Assembly: GCA_944393755.1 (NCBI GenBank)
Contig: CALYBF010000024.1
Span: forward strand, 1 to 14,212
Direction: 5' to 3'
Source of the DNA: an uncultured Clostridia bacterium
Lineage (GTDB): Bacteria; Bacillota; Clostridia; TANB77; CAG-508
Length of the DNA: 14,212 nucleotides
The translations under genes and the position numbers were made by a program. The notes beneath the pieces are model-generated. The model worked only from the letters and a program-made list of their open reading frames with translations. It searched no databases and was not told where the DNA came from. Positions 6,560-12,652 of the stretch are shown here, one piece after another. Each line of letters starts with the position of its first letter. The stretch's first letter is position 1.

Positions 6560-6599
6560 AACAATTGTTAAAATTAGTGATTAACAATTGTTATTTTTT
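6557..6599 (+). promoter_or_regulatory. Twin palindromic operator and/or attenuator hairpin in the accD leader
   Basis: The perfect 12-bp palindrome TAACAATTGTTA occurs twice, at 6559-6570 and 6582-6593, with centres 23 bp apart (about two helical turns). The first overlaps the -10 box and start point, the second lies just downstream; this is a classic repressor-site geometry. The size and sequence style fit MarR-type regulators such as FabT, but the regulator is not in the window. The same bases also form a 15-bp inverted repeat (6557-6571 with 6581-6595) with a 9-base loop followed by TTTTT, so an RNA hairpin acting as a leader terminator is possible too. Confidence 0.7.
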
Positions 6600-6602
6600 G
6601 TT

Positions 6603-6610
6603 AAGGAGGA
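6603..6610 (+). promoter_or_regulatory. Ribosome-binding site supporting a TTG start for accD
   Basis: AAGGAGGA ends six bases before TTG at 6617-6619. No ATG lies in a suitable position; the first in-frame ATG (26th codon) is close to the zinc ribbon and has no comparable site upstream. Confidence 0.8.
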
Positions 6611-6616
6611 ATATTC

Positions 6617-7480
6617 TTGATAATAGATAAAGTAAAGAAAATAAATGGAGAAGAAAAAGTAAAAACAAGAAATGAAAAAGCATCAGACAGAATGATAGGA
6701 AAATGGGTCAAATGTGATAATTGTAAAGAAATACTCTATAAAGAAGAATTGCATAAAAACTTAAGTGTATGTCCTAATTGTGGAAAACATTTTAGGTTAT
6801 CAGCAAGAAGAAGAATAAAACAAATAGCAGATGAAGGAACATTTGAAGAAATAGGAAAAGAAATATTAACAGAAGACCCATTACATTTTGAAGGGTATAT
6901 GAAAAAAGTAGAAACATTAAGAGAAAAAACAAAAATAGAAGAAGCAGTAAAATGTGGAATATGTGAAATAGAAGGACAAAAAGTAGTATTAGGAGTAATG
7001 GACGGAAACTTCCTTATGGGAAGTATGGGAAGGGCTGTAGGAGAAAGAATAACCCTAGCAATAGAAACAGCAATAAAGAAAAAATTACCATTAATAATGT
7101 TTTGCGTATCAGGTGGAGCAAGAATGCAAGAAGGAATAGTATCACTTATGCAAATGGCAAAAACATCATCAGCAATAGCAAGACTAAATGAAAAAGGGCT
7201 TCTATATATATCAGTACTAACAGACCCAACAACAGGTGGAGTAACAGCAAGTTTTGCAAGTTTGGGAGATATTATTTTAGCAGAACCAAAAGCGTTAATA
7301 GGGTTTGCAGGACCAAGAGTAATAGAACAAACAATAAAACAAAAATTACCAAAAGGTTTCCAAAGTTCAGAATTCTTATTAGAACATGGTTTTATAGACA
7401 AAATAGTAGAAAGAAAAGATATGAAAGAAACATTAGCAAAATTAGTAAGATTACACACTACTAAAGGGGGTGTAAAGTAA
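6617..7480 (+). CDS. accD: Acetyl-CoA carboxylase carboxyltransferase subunit beta (TTG start)
   Basis: 287 residues, the usual length for AccD. With AccA it transfers the carboxyl group from carboxybiotin on AccB to acetyl-CoA, giving malonyl-CoA, the first committed step of fatty-acid synthesis in the cytoplasm. The N-terminal zinc ribbon is complete: Cys33, Cys36, Cys52 and Cys55 in 'WVKCDNCKEIL...VCPNCGKHF'. The crotonase-fold core shows VSGGARMQEG (164-173), TDPTTGGVTASFA (202-214) and GFAGPRVIEQT (229-239), all typical. The start is TTG at 6617, chosen for the strong AAGGAGGA six bases upstream. It is first in a tight pair with accA (2-base gap), behind a consensus promoter overlapped by two palindromes, so it is probably repressed in response to lipid status. 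Biotin carrier and biotin carboxylase genes are not in the window. Ile is coded almost only by ATA (about 24 of 26), unlike fabI. Confidence 0.96.
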   Translation: MIIDKVKKINGEEKVKTRNEKASDRMIGKWVKCDNCKEILYKEELHKNLSVCPNCGKHFRLSARRRIKQIADEGTFEEIGKEILTEDPLHFEGYMKKVETLREKTKIEEAVKCGICEIEGQKVVLGVMDGNFLMGSMGRAVGERITLAIETAIKKKLPLIMFCVSGGARMQEGIVSLMQMAKTSSAIARLNEKGLLYISVLTDPTTGGVTASFASLGDIILAEPKALIGFAGPRVIEQTIKQKLPKGFQSSEFLLEHGFIDKIVERKDMKETLAKLVRLHTTKGGVK

Positions 7481-7482
7481 TA

Positions 7483-8271
7483 ATGTCGAAAATAACAGCT
7501 TGGGATAAAGTAACGTTAGCCAGAGAACAAGGAAGACCTAAAGCTCTAGATTATATAAACAATATTTTTAAAGAATTTGTAGAATTACACGGGGATAGGT
7601 ATTTTGGAGATGACAAATCAATAGTAGGTGGAATAGCACTATTAGAAAAAATACCAGTAACAGTAATTGGAGAGCAAAAAGGAAAAAATGTTAGAGAAAA
7701 TATGGAAAGAAATTTTGGTATGCCAGAACCAGAAGGATATAGAAAAGCATTAAGATTAATGAAGCAAGCAGAAAAATTTAAAAGACCAATAATAACATTT
7801 ATAGATACGCCAGGAGCATATCCTGGAATGGGAGCAGAAGAAAGAGGACAAGGAGAAGCAATAGCAAAAAACCTAATGGAAATGTCAAAATTAAAAGTTC
7901 CAATAATATGTATAGTAATAGGAGAAGGCTCAAGTGGTGGAGCATTAGCAATAGGAGTAGGAGATAAGATAGTAATGCTAGAAAATGCAGTATATTCTAT
8001 TTTATCACCAGAAGGTTTTGCAAGTATATTATATAAAGACTCAAGTAAAGCAAAAGAAGCGGCAGAAAATATGAAATTAACAGCAAAAGACTTGAAAAAA
8101 CTAGGGACAATAGATAAAATAATAGAAGAGCCAGAAAATGGAGCACAAAATGATTTTGAAACAATATGTAAAAACATAAAAGAATATTTACTAAAAGAAA
8201 TTAAAAGCTTAAAAAAACTAACAGAAAAAGAGTTAGTAGAAAAAAGATACAAAAAATTTAGGGTAATGTAG
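7483..8271 (+). CDS. accA: Acetyl-CoA carboxylase carboxyltransferase subunit alpha
   Basis: 262 residues, shorter than the ~315 of many AccA proteins because the N-terminal helical extension is minimal, as in other clostridial forms. Family landmarks are 'RPKALDYI' (18-25), 'LHGDRYFGDD' followed by 'VGGIA', 'FIDTPGAYPGMGAEERGQGEAIAKNL' (106-131, given here as the usual block) and 'GEGSSGGALAIGVGD' (~147-161), which line the carboxybiotin and acetyl-CoA site at the AccA/AccD interface. It forms the alpha2-beta2 carboxyltransferase with AccD. Start: ATG at 7483, two bases after the accD stop, behind the GGGGG run at 7466-7470; translation is probably coupled. The stop is TAG at 8269-8271, and its G is also the first G of the family B palindrome. 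Confidence 0.96.
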   Translation: MSKITAWDKVTLAREQGRPKALDYINNIFKEFVELHGDRYFGDDKSIVGGIALLEKIPVTVIGEQKGKNVRENMERNFGMPEPEGYRKALRLMKQAEKFKRPIITFIDTPGAYPGMGAEERGQGEAIAKNLMEMSKLKVPIICIVIGEGSSGGALAIGVGDKIVMLENAVYSILSPEGFASILYKDSSKAKEAAENMKLTAKDLKKLGTIDKIIEEPENGAQNDFETICKNIKEYLLKEIKSLKKLTEKELVEKRYKKFRVM

Positions 8272-8366
8272 GGACGTTTCATTTGCGACCAAAAGGTCGC
8301 AAAAGGGACACATCTATATAAAGATCTGTCCCAAATGCGACTAAAAAGTCGCAAAAGAAACGTCCC
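8271..8366. repeat. Family B nested palindrome (two inverted REP-like units)
   Basis: A 96-bp imperfect palindrome fills the accA-fabI gap. The outer arms GGGACGTTTC (8271-8280) and GAAACGTCCC (8357-8366) are perfect. Inside each half is a small hairpin with a TGCGAC stem and AAAA loop (8282-8303 and 8336-8353). The centre GGGACA (8305-8310)/TGTCCC (8327-8332) forms a third hairpin, extended by ATCT/AGAT around ATATAA. The left and right halves match except for a few bases, mostly in the small stems where GC pairs become AU. The design parallels the family A pair: hairpin units in inverted orientation, anchored by GGGAC-type ends. It may fold as a cruciform in DNA or a large mRNA structure between accA and fabI. 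Confidence 0.88.
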
Positions 8367-8387
8367 CAATAAAAGGAGGAATTTAAG

Positions 8388-9158
8388 ATGATTTTAAAAG
8401 GAAAAAAAGTAGTTATTATGGGAGTTAGAAACAAATGGAGTATAGCTTGGGGAGCTGCACAATCAGCTTATGAACAAGGTGCAGAGGTTATTTGTACTTG
8501 TGCTGAGGAAAATTTAGAAAAGGTTAACAAATTACTAGAAGAATTACCAGGTGCAAAAGCATATGTTTTAGGTGATGTTAGTTTAGATGAAAATATTGAT
8601 AAATGTTTAGATGAAATAAAAGAAAATCACGGAAAAGTAGATGGTGTTTTACACGCAATAGCACACGCAAATTCTGAAGATTTAAGAAATGATTTTATAT
8701 TAACTTCAAGAGAAGGTTTTGCACACGCAAATGATGTAAGCGCATATTCATTAATTGCAATTGTAAGAAAATTAAAAGAAAAAGATATGTTAAATGAAAA
8801 CGCAAGTATTGTTGCATATACATATTATGGTTCTGAAAAATCTATTGACGGATATAATGTTATGGGTGTTGCAAAAGCAGCATTAGAAGCAAGTATTAGA
8901 TATTTAGCAAAAGATTTAGGAAAAGATAAAATGAGAATTAATGGAATTTCAGCAGGACCTATTAAAACTTTATCTGCAAAAGGAATTAAAGATTTTAATT
9001 CTATATTAGATGTAGTAGAAGAAAGAGCACCATTACACGAAAATGTTACTCCTTCACAAGTAGGAGACGCAACAGCATTTTTATTTAGTAATTTATCTAG
9101 TGCTATCACTGGAGAGATTATTCACGTAGATAATGGTTTTTCAACAGTAGGTGTTTAA
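8388..9158 (+). CDS. fabI: Enoyl-[acyl-carrier-protein] reductase (NADH), FabI type
   Basis: 256 residues, a short-chain dehydrogenase of the FabI class that reduces trans-2-enoyl-ACP in the last step of each elongation round. The N-terminal cofactor loop is 'GVRNKWSIAWGAA' (12-24), the FabI-style variant of the glycine motif. The catalytic set falls at the same numbers as in E. coli FabI: Tyr146 (YYGSEK), Tyr156 and Lys163 in 'YNVMGVAKAALEASIRYLA'. The substrate loop 'NGISAGPIKTLSAKGI' (185-200) is typical. Start: ATG at 8388 behind AAAGGAGGA (8372-8380). It follows accA with no promoter in between, only the family B palindrome, so it is either cotranscribed through that structure or partly uncoupled by it. 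Ile codons are mostly ATT (about 16 ATT to 5 ATA), the reverse of accD. A terminator follows. FabI is the enzyme class targeted by triclosan-type inhibitors. Confidence 0.95.
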   Translation: MILKGKKVVIMGVRNKWSIAWGAAQSAYEQGAEVICTCAEENLEKVNKLLEELPGAKAYVLGDVSLDENIDKCLDEIKENHGKVDGVLHAIAHANSEDLRNDFILTSREGFAHANDVSAYSLIAIVRKLKEKDMLNENASIVAYTYYGSEKSIDGYNVMGVAKAALEASIRYLAKDLGKDKMRINGISAGPIKTLSAKGIKDFNSILDVVEERAPLHENVTPSQVGDATAFLFSNLSSAITGEIIHVDNGFSTVGV

Positions 9159-9211
9159 TATAAAAATATAGAAAAATGTTAAAAGATAATAAAATAATAG
9201 AAAATAAAAAT

Positions 9212-9256
9212 AAAAAGCTTACACTTTAAAAGTTATTTAAAATGTAAGCTTTTTTT
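9212..9256. terminator. Two-way terminator after fabI
   Basis: AAGCTTACA (9215-9223) pairs with TGTAAGCTT (9243-9251). After one mismatch the stem continues with TTTAAA/TTTAAA-type pairs. T-run 9250-9256 on the right and A-run 9212-9216 on the left let it serve both fabI (+) and the convergent small surface-protein gene (-). Confidence 0.88.
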
Positions 9257-9269
9257 GTTTGAAATTTCT

Positions 9270-9728
9270 TTAAAATCTGTCAGTATCATCATATCTAGAA
9301 GTACGTATTTGATTAGAATAATACCAAACAAGTGCAACAATTGCAATCGCAGCTATTCCCATAATTAACCAAGTCCACATAGTTGCAGTCATTCCCATAA
9401 AAGTTGCGTTTCCTTCTGCATTTGTAGAAGTTCTGCTTGCTGCATAATCTCCATTACCGACGTTATTTGTCATAGAAGTAGCTGTGTTTGATACAGAATT
9501 TCCAGCTTTTTGCATAGTATTTTCTGCACCTGCTGTTACATTTTTCATAGTATTTGAAACACCATCAGCAGCACCTTCTATAGCATTTTCTGCACCACCG
9601 ACAATGTTTCTTGCACCATTTGTAGCATCTTCTAACATATTAGTAGCATCGTTTGCAAAAACAGAACTTGCAATTAATAAAATAGAAATAATTAAAATTG
9701 ATGCACTAAGTATTAATTTTTTAGACAT
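9270..9728 (-). CDS. Small surface protein with signal peptide, 22-residue tandem repeats and C-terminal membrane anchor
   Basis: 152 residues. Residues 1-25 form a signal peptide (KK, hydrophobic core, then SSVFA before Asn-Asp). Residues 26-95 are Ala/Asn/Gly/Thr-rich. Two 22-residue repeats stand out: 44-65 (GGAENAIEGAADGVSNT + MKNVT) and 66-87 (AGAENTMQKAGNSVSNT + ATSMT). A shorter related unit (26-43) precedes them. The 11/22 periodicity and Ala/Glu/Asn content recall LEA or apolipoprotein-type amphipathic helices; this is resemblance, not homology shown. Residues ~116-137 (MWTWLIMGIAAIAIVALVWYY) are a membrane helix, with a short Arg/Asp-rich cytoplasmic tail. There is no LPXTG motif. 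Start: ATG at 9728 behind AAGGAGG (complement of 9737-9743). It has the same layout as the neighbour at 10047-10478 but no clear sequence identity to it. I do not recognise the family. Confidence 0.75.
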   Translation of the reverse strand: MSKKLILSASILIISILLIASSVFANDATNMLEDATNGARNIVGGAENAIEGAADGVSNTMKNVTAGAENTMQKAGNSVSNTATSMTNNVGNGDYAASRTSTNAEGNATFMGMTATMWTWLIMGIAAIAIVALVWYYSNQIRTSRYDDTDRF

Positions 9729-9986
9729 AGAAATTTCCTCCTTGTATAATAGTTAGTCTTTAAAATAGACAATATTTTCCATAATAATTGATTATGAAAA
9801 ATAAATTCTATTATTATTATTTTATATTTTAAATAAAATATACATAAAAAATAAAAAGAAAATTAAAAAAAGAAACAATAGAGAAAGAATAAAGAAAAAA
9901 TAAAAAAAGGAAAAAATAAAAAAAGGAAAAAATAAAGAAAAAATAAAATAAACAAAAAAGAACACAAAAAATAATAGATAAGAAAA
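9729..9986. other. A-rich non-coding stretch with short tandem repeats
   Basis: Together with the terminator after it, this 318-base gap holds no gene. From about 9840 to 9985 the plus strand is nearly all A with scattered G and T. The 16-base unit AAAAAATAAAAAAAGG occurs twice in tandem (9895-9910, 9911-9926) and then degenerates. Phased A-runs of this kind bend DNA, and the stretch lies upstream of the 9270-9728 gene; slippage during replication is the simplest origin. Confidence 0.7.
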
Positions 9987-10031
9987 AATAAAACCTTATT
10001 TAAATAAAATTAAATAAGATTTTATTTTTTT
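9983..10031. terminator. Terminator of the Ser/Thr/Asn-rich surface protein gene
   Basis: A 17-base arm (9987-10003) pairs with 10010-10026 except for one G-U type position, with loop ATAAAA. On the minus strand the stem is followed by TTTTTTC. A T-run on the plus side (10025-10031) makes it two-way in principle. The stem is almost all AT, so strength is uncertain. Confidence 0.7.
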
Positions 10032-10046
10032 AAATATTTTTGTAAA

Positions 10047-10478
10047 TTATTTTTTTAGTCTAATTAAGATAGCAATCGCAAGTAATATTAGTAAAACTCC
10101 TATAACAATAATGAAAATATTTAATATGTCTGATAAACCTAATTCTCCTGAAGATGTTGTACTTGTAACTGTAGCTGATTGGCTTTGTCTATTAGTATTA
10201 GTTGTATCTGAAGTTGTGTTACCACTTGCCATAGTATTTGAATTTCCAGAACTCATTGTATTTGTATCTGTAGTAGATGTATTAGTTCCTGTTTGTGAAT
10301 TTGTGTTGTCTGTAACTTGATTTGCATCTTGAGAAGTATTTGAATTGTCTCCACTTGAAAGGTCTGTTGTTAAGTCTGTACTTAAATTTAAATCAACTGC
10401 ATAACAAGTGTTTATTGTAAATACAAAAGCAATAATGCTTACAAATATAATAATAAATTTTAAACTTTTTAATTTCAT
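10047..10478 (-). CDS. Small surface protein with signal peptide, Ser/Thr/Asn-rich linker and C-terminal membrane anchor
   Basis: 143 residues. Residues 1-27 are a signal peptide (MKLKSLK, hydrophobic core, CYA before Val-Asp). Residues ~31-110 are almost only Ser, Thr, Asn, Asp, Gly and Gln, with repeated NTxTxDTNT and GNSNT/GNTTS phrases: a disordered, possibly glycosylated stalk. Residues ~117-140 (DILNIFIIVIGVLLILLAIAILI) cross the membrane, followed by the RLKK stop-transfer tail, giving an N-out, C-in protein. No sorting signal, enzyme motif or cysteine pair is seen in the ectodomain. Start: ATG at 10478 behind AGGAGGG (complement of 10486-10492), with a good promoter 60 bases further up. 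The next gene downstream encodes a protein of the same build, suggesting a functional pair at the cell envelope. Function unknown. Confidence 0.75.
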   Translation of the reverse strand: MKLKSLKFIIIFVSIIAFVFTINTCYAVDLNLSTDLTTDLSSGDNSNTSQDANQVTDNTNSQTGTNTSTTDTNTMSSGNSNTMASGNTTSDTTNTNRQSQSATVTSTTSSGELGLSDILNIFIIVIGVLLILLAIAILIRLKK

Positions 10479-10537
10479 TTATTAACCCTCCTAATTGAAA
10501 TAATTATTATTTCATCTCTTTTGTTCTTACAAAATAT

Positions 10538-10566
10538 ATGATATCACAAACTATAGTAACTGTCTA
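10538..10566 (-). promoter_or_regulatory. Sigma-A promoter of the Ser/Thr/Asn-rich surface protein gene
   Basis: On the minus strand TAGACA (complement of 10561-10566), a 17-base spacer, then TATCAT (10538-10543). Each box differs from consensus at one position. It is divergent from the ABC-transporter promoter about 50 bases away. Confidence 0.6.
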
Positions 10567-10615
10567 GTAAATTTTAAAAAAAATTAAATCAAATCTTAAT
10601 TTTTTGTAATTTGTA

Positions 10616-10645
10616 TTGACTTAAAATATTATAATACGTTATTAT
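10616..10645 (+). promoter_or_regulatory. Probable promoter of the ABC exporter operon
   Basis: TTGACT (10616-10621), an 18-base spacer, then TATTAT (10640-10645). A perfect TATAAT at 10630-10635 is also present but has no good -35 box at the right distance. Confidence 0.5.
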
Positions 10646-10667
10646 TACAAAAGTAGTAAAAAAATAT

Positions 10668-10672
10668 GGAGG
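10668..10672 (+). promoter_or_regulatory. Ribosome-binding site that fixes the ABC ATPase start
   Basis: GGAGG lies five bases before the ATG at 10678. The in-frame ATG at 10666 overlaps this site and has nothing comparable upstream, so the four extra residues (MEVN) are probably not made. Confidence 0.75.
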
Positions 10673-10677
10673 TAAAC

Positions 10678-11433
10678 ATGATTAAGGTAGATAATGTTAA
10701 AAAGACTTTTATACGTTATAAAAACAAGAAAGAAAAAGAAACTTTTTATGCAAATAATGGAATAAGTTTTGAAGCAAATGATGGAGAAATAATTGGCGTT
10801 TTAGGACCAAACGGAGCAGGTAAAACAACACTTTTACGTATGATTGCAGGAATATTAGAGCCAACAGAAGGAGCAGTTACTTTTGATGATTTAAATTACA
10901 AAGAAAACGAATTAGAAATAAAGAAAAGTTTAGCATATTTGTCTGGAAATACTAAGCTTTATGATACAATTTCTTGTTATGAATTATTAAAAATGTGTGC
11001 AGATATTTATGGAGTTGTAGATAAACAAGAAGAAAGAATTAAAGAAATAGCTAAAATATTAAATATGGAAGGGTTTTTATATAATAAAATAGGCAATTTG
11101 TCTACAGGTCAAACACAAAGGGTAAACATCGCAAGATGTATGGTTCATAACCCAAAATATTACATATTAGATGAAGCAACAACAGGTTTAGATATTATAT
11201 CAAGTCAAGTAATTTTAAATTTCATTAAAGAAGAAAAAACTAAAAATAAAACAATTATATATTCAACACATTATATGGAAGAAGCAGAAAATATATGTGA
11301 TAAGGTTATTATGATAAATAAAGGTACAGTTATAACAAGAGGAACACCAAGCAAAATAAAGGAAGAAACAAATACAACTAACTTAAGAGATGCGTTTTTC
11401 TCTTTGATAGGGGGTGTTTTAGATGCAGAATAA
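10678..11433 (+). CDS. ABC transporter ATP-binding protein, NatA-like
   Basis: 251 residues from ATG 10678. All ATPase landmarks are present: Walker A GPNGAGKTT (43-51), signature LSTGQTQR (141-148, LSTGQ instead of LSGGQ, common in NatA-type proteins), Walker B YYILDEATTGLD (161-172) and the H-loop histidine 198 in YSTHYMEEAE. The Q-loop region reads AYLSGNTKLYD, without a clear glutamine, again as in several NatA/export ATPases. It powers the membrane protein encoded next, whose start it overlaps by 11 bases, so the two form one transcription and translation unit. In Bacillus NatAB extrudes sodium and responds to ionophores and alcohols. The substrate here is not fixed by sequence; an antibiotic or lipid exporter of the same superfamily is possible. 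Confidence 0.9.
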   Translation: MIKVDNVKKTFIRYKNKKEKETFYANNGISFEANDGEIIGVLGPNGAGKTTLLRMIAGILEPTEGAVTFDDLNYKENELEIKKSLAYLSGNTKLYDTISCYELLKMCADIYGVVDKQEERIKEIAKILNMEGFLYNKIGNLSTGQTQRVNIARCMVHNPKYYILDEATTGLDIISSQVILNFIKEEKTKNKTIIYSTHYMEEAENICDKVIMINKGTVITRGTPSKIKEETNTTNLRDAFFSLIGGVLDAE

Positions 11434-12565
11434 TTTATTAAATATATTAAAAAAAGAATTAAGAGAATTATTTAGAGATAAAAAATCACTTGCAATGATG
11501 CTAGTTATTCCAATATTTATACCACTTTTAGTAATAGGTATGTCAGCTTTATTTGACACACAAGTAAATAAAAATGTAGAAGAATTTAATAAAATAGGTT
11601 TTGCTTATCAATTATCACAAGAAGAAAAAGAAATTGCAGAAAATATGGATATTGAAGTAATAAATGGAACAGAAGAAGAATTAAAACAAAAATATGAAAA
11701 TTCTGAGATTAATCTATATGTAACAAAAGAAAATAACAATTATATATTAAACACAGGAAGTAGTGATAATGATACTTATGCTATGAATTTAATGGAAACT
11801 TATTTTGATAGTTTAAAACAATATATGCAAGCAAATTATTTAAGTAATAATAATATAAACCCAAATGAAGTATTAAATATAATAAATGTAGAAGAAAATA
11901 TTTTTGAAGAAGATAATTATTTTACAAGTTATATTAAAAATTATGCATTTTTATTTATAATTATGGCGATTACAGTATCTGCTACATATCCTGCAACAGA
12001 TACAACAGCAGGTGAAAAAGAAAGAGGAACTCTAGAAACATTACTTACTTTCCCAATTAAAAGTAAAGATATTATAGTTGGAAAATTCTTAGGTGTATCT
12101 ATTTCATCAATTGTAACCGGTGTTATTAGCTTGATCTTAGCAGTGATATCACTTGTAATTGCTGGAAATATGTTTAGTATATATGATGGAATTGATATAA
12201 TGTTTTCAGGAACGAGTTTAATATTTGCTATTATAGTTATAATTGCATATTCATTTTTTATAAGTGGTTTGTGCATATCTATAGCAAGCAAATCAAAAAC
12301 ATTTAAAGAAGCACAAAGTGCTTTAACACCATTAACATTTATATCATTTTTCCCAGGTATGATAGCTTTTATGGTAGGAGTAGAAACGACACCAATACTT
12401 TCAATTATTCCATTTTTAAACTTTACATTATTATTTACAGATATAAGTAATGGAAATATAAATTTATTAAATTTAGTGTTAATGGCAATATCTACAATAA
12501 TATATATAACAATAGTGTTAAAACTTATAATTAAACAATATAAGTCTGAAAATGTATTATTTTAG
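11423..12565 (+). CDS. ABC transporter permease, NatB-like (ABC-2 family)
   Basis: 380 residues, close to Bacillus NatB in length. One membrane helix at ~23-43 is followed by a large outer domain (~44-170), then about five or six helices (roughly 172-190, 223-247, 266-288, 302-320, 325-338, 350-370). The cytoplasmic segment after the second helix carries TAGEKERGTLETLL (195-208), the hallmark of NatB/ABC-2 export permeases and the likely contact with the ATPase. Start: ATG at 11423 behind AGGGGGTG (11409-11416), inside the end of the ATPase gene. No accessory regulator or second permease follows; the next gene, phosphofructokinase, has its own promoter. Export direction is inferred from family membership; the substrate is unknown, sodium being the best-known one. 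Confidence 0.88.
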   Translation: MQNNLLNILKKELRELFRDKKSLAMMLVIPIFIPLLVIGMSALFDTQVNKNVEEFNKIGFAYQLSQEEKEIAENMDIEVINGTEEELKQKYENSEINLYVTKENNNYILNTGSSDNDTYAMNLMETYFDSLKQYMQANYLSNNNINPNEVLNIINVEENIFEEDNYFTSYIKNYAFLFIIMAITVSATYPATDTTAGEKERGTLETLLTFPIKSKDIIVGKFLGVSISSIVTGVISLILAVISLVIAGNMFSIYDGIDIMFSGTSLIFAIIVIIAYSFFISGLCISIASKSKTFKEAQSALTPLTFISFFPGMIAFMVGVETTPILSIIPFLNFTLLFTDISNGNINLLNLVLMAISTIIYITIVLKLIIKQYKSENVLF

Positions 12566-12573
12566 AAAAATGG

Positions 12574-12601
12574 TTGTAAAAAAATAATTTATTGATATAA
12601 T
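12574..12601 (+). promoter_or_regulatory. Sigma-A promoter of the phosphofructokinase gene
   Basis: TTGTAA (12574-12579), a 16-base spacer, then TATAAT (12596-12601). It starts within 10 bases of the permease stop. No terminator hairpin is visible between permease and promoter, so some readthrough is possible. Confidence 0.6.
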
Positions 12602-12652
12602 AATAGTGTAAGAATTAAAAAGATGTTCAAATAATAGATTGGAGGAATTTTT

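Noticed and set aside
6736..7458. 240-codon minus-strand frame opposite accD, and similar long minus frames opposite accA and fabI
   Set aside because: Shadow frames caused by the A-ending codon use of the real genes; accD, accA and fabI are certain on the plus strand.
10047..10478. Cell-wall-anchored (LPXTG) adhesin
   Set aside because: No LPXTG or related sorting motif before the C-terminal helix; the RLKK tail fits a plain membrane anchor.
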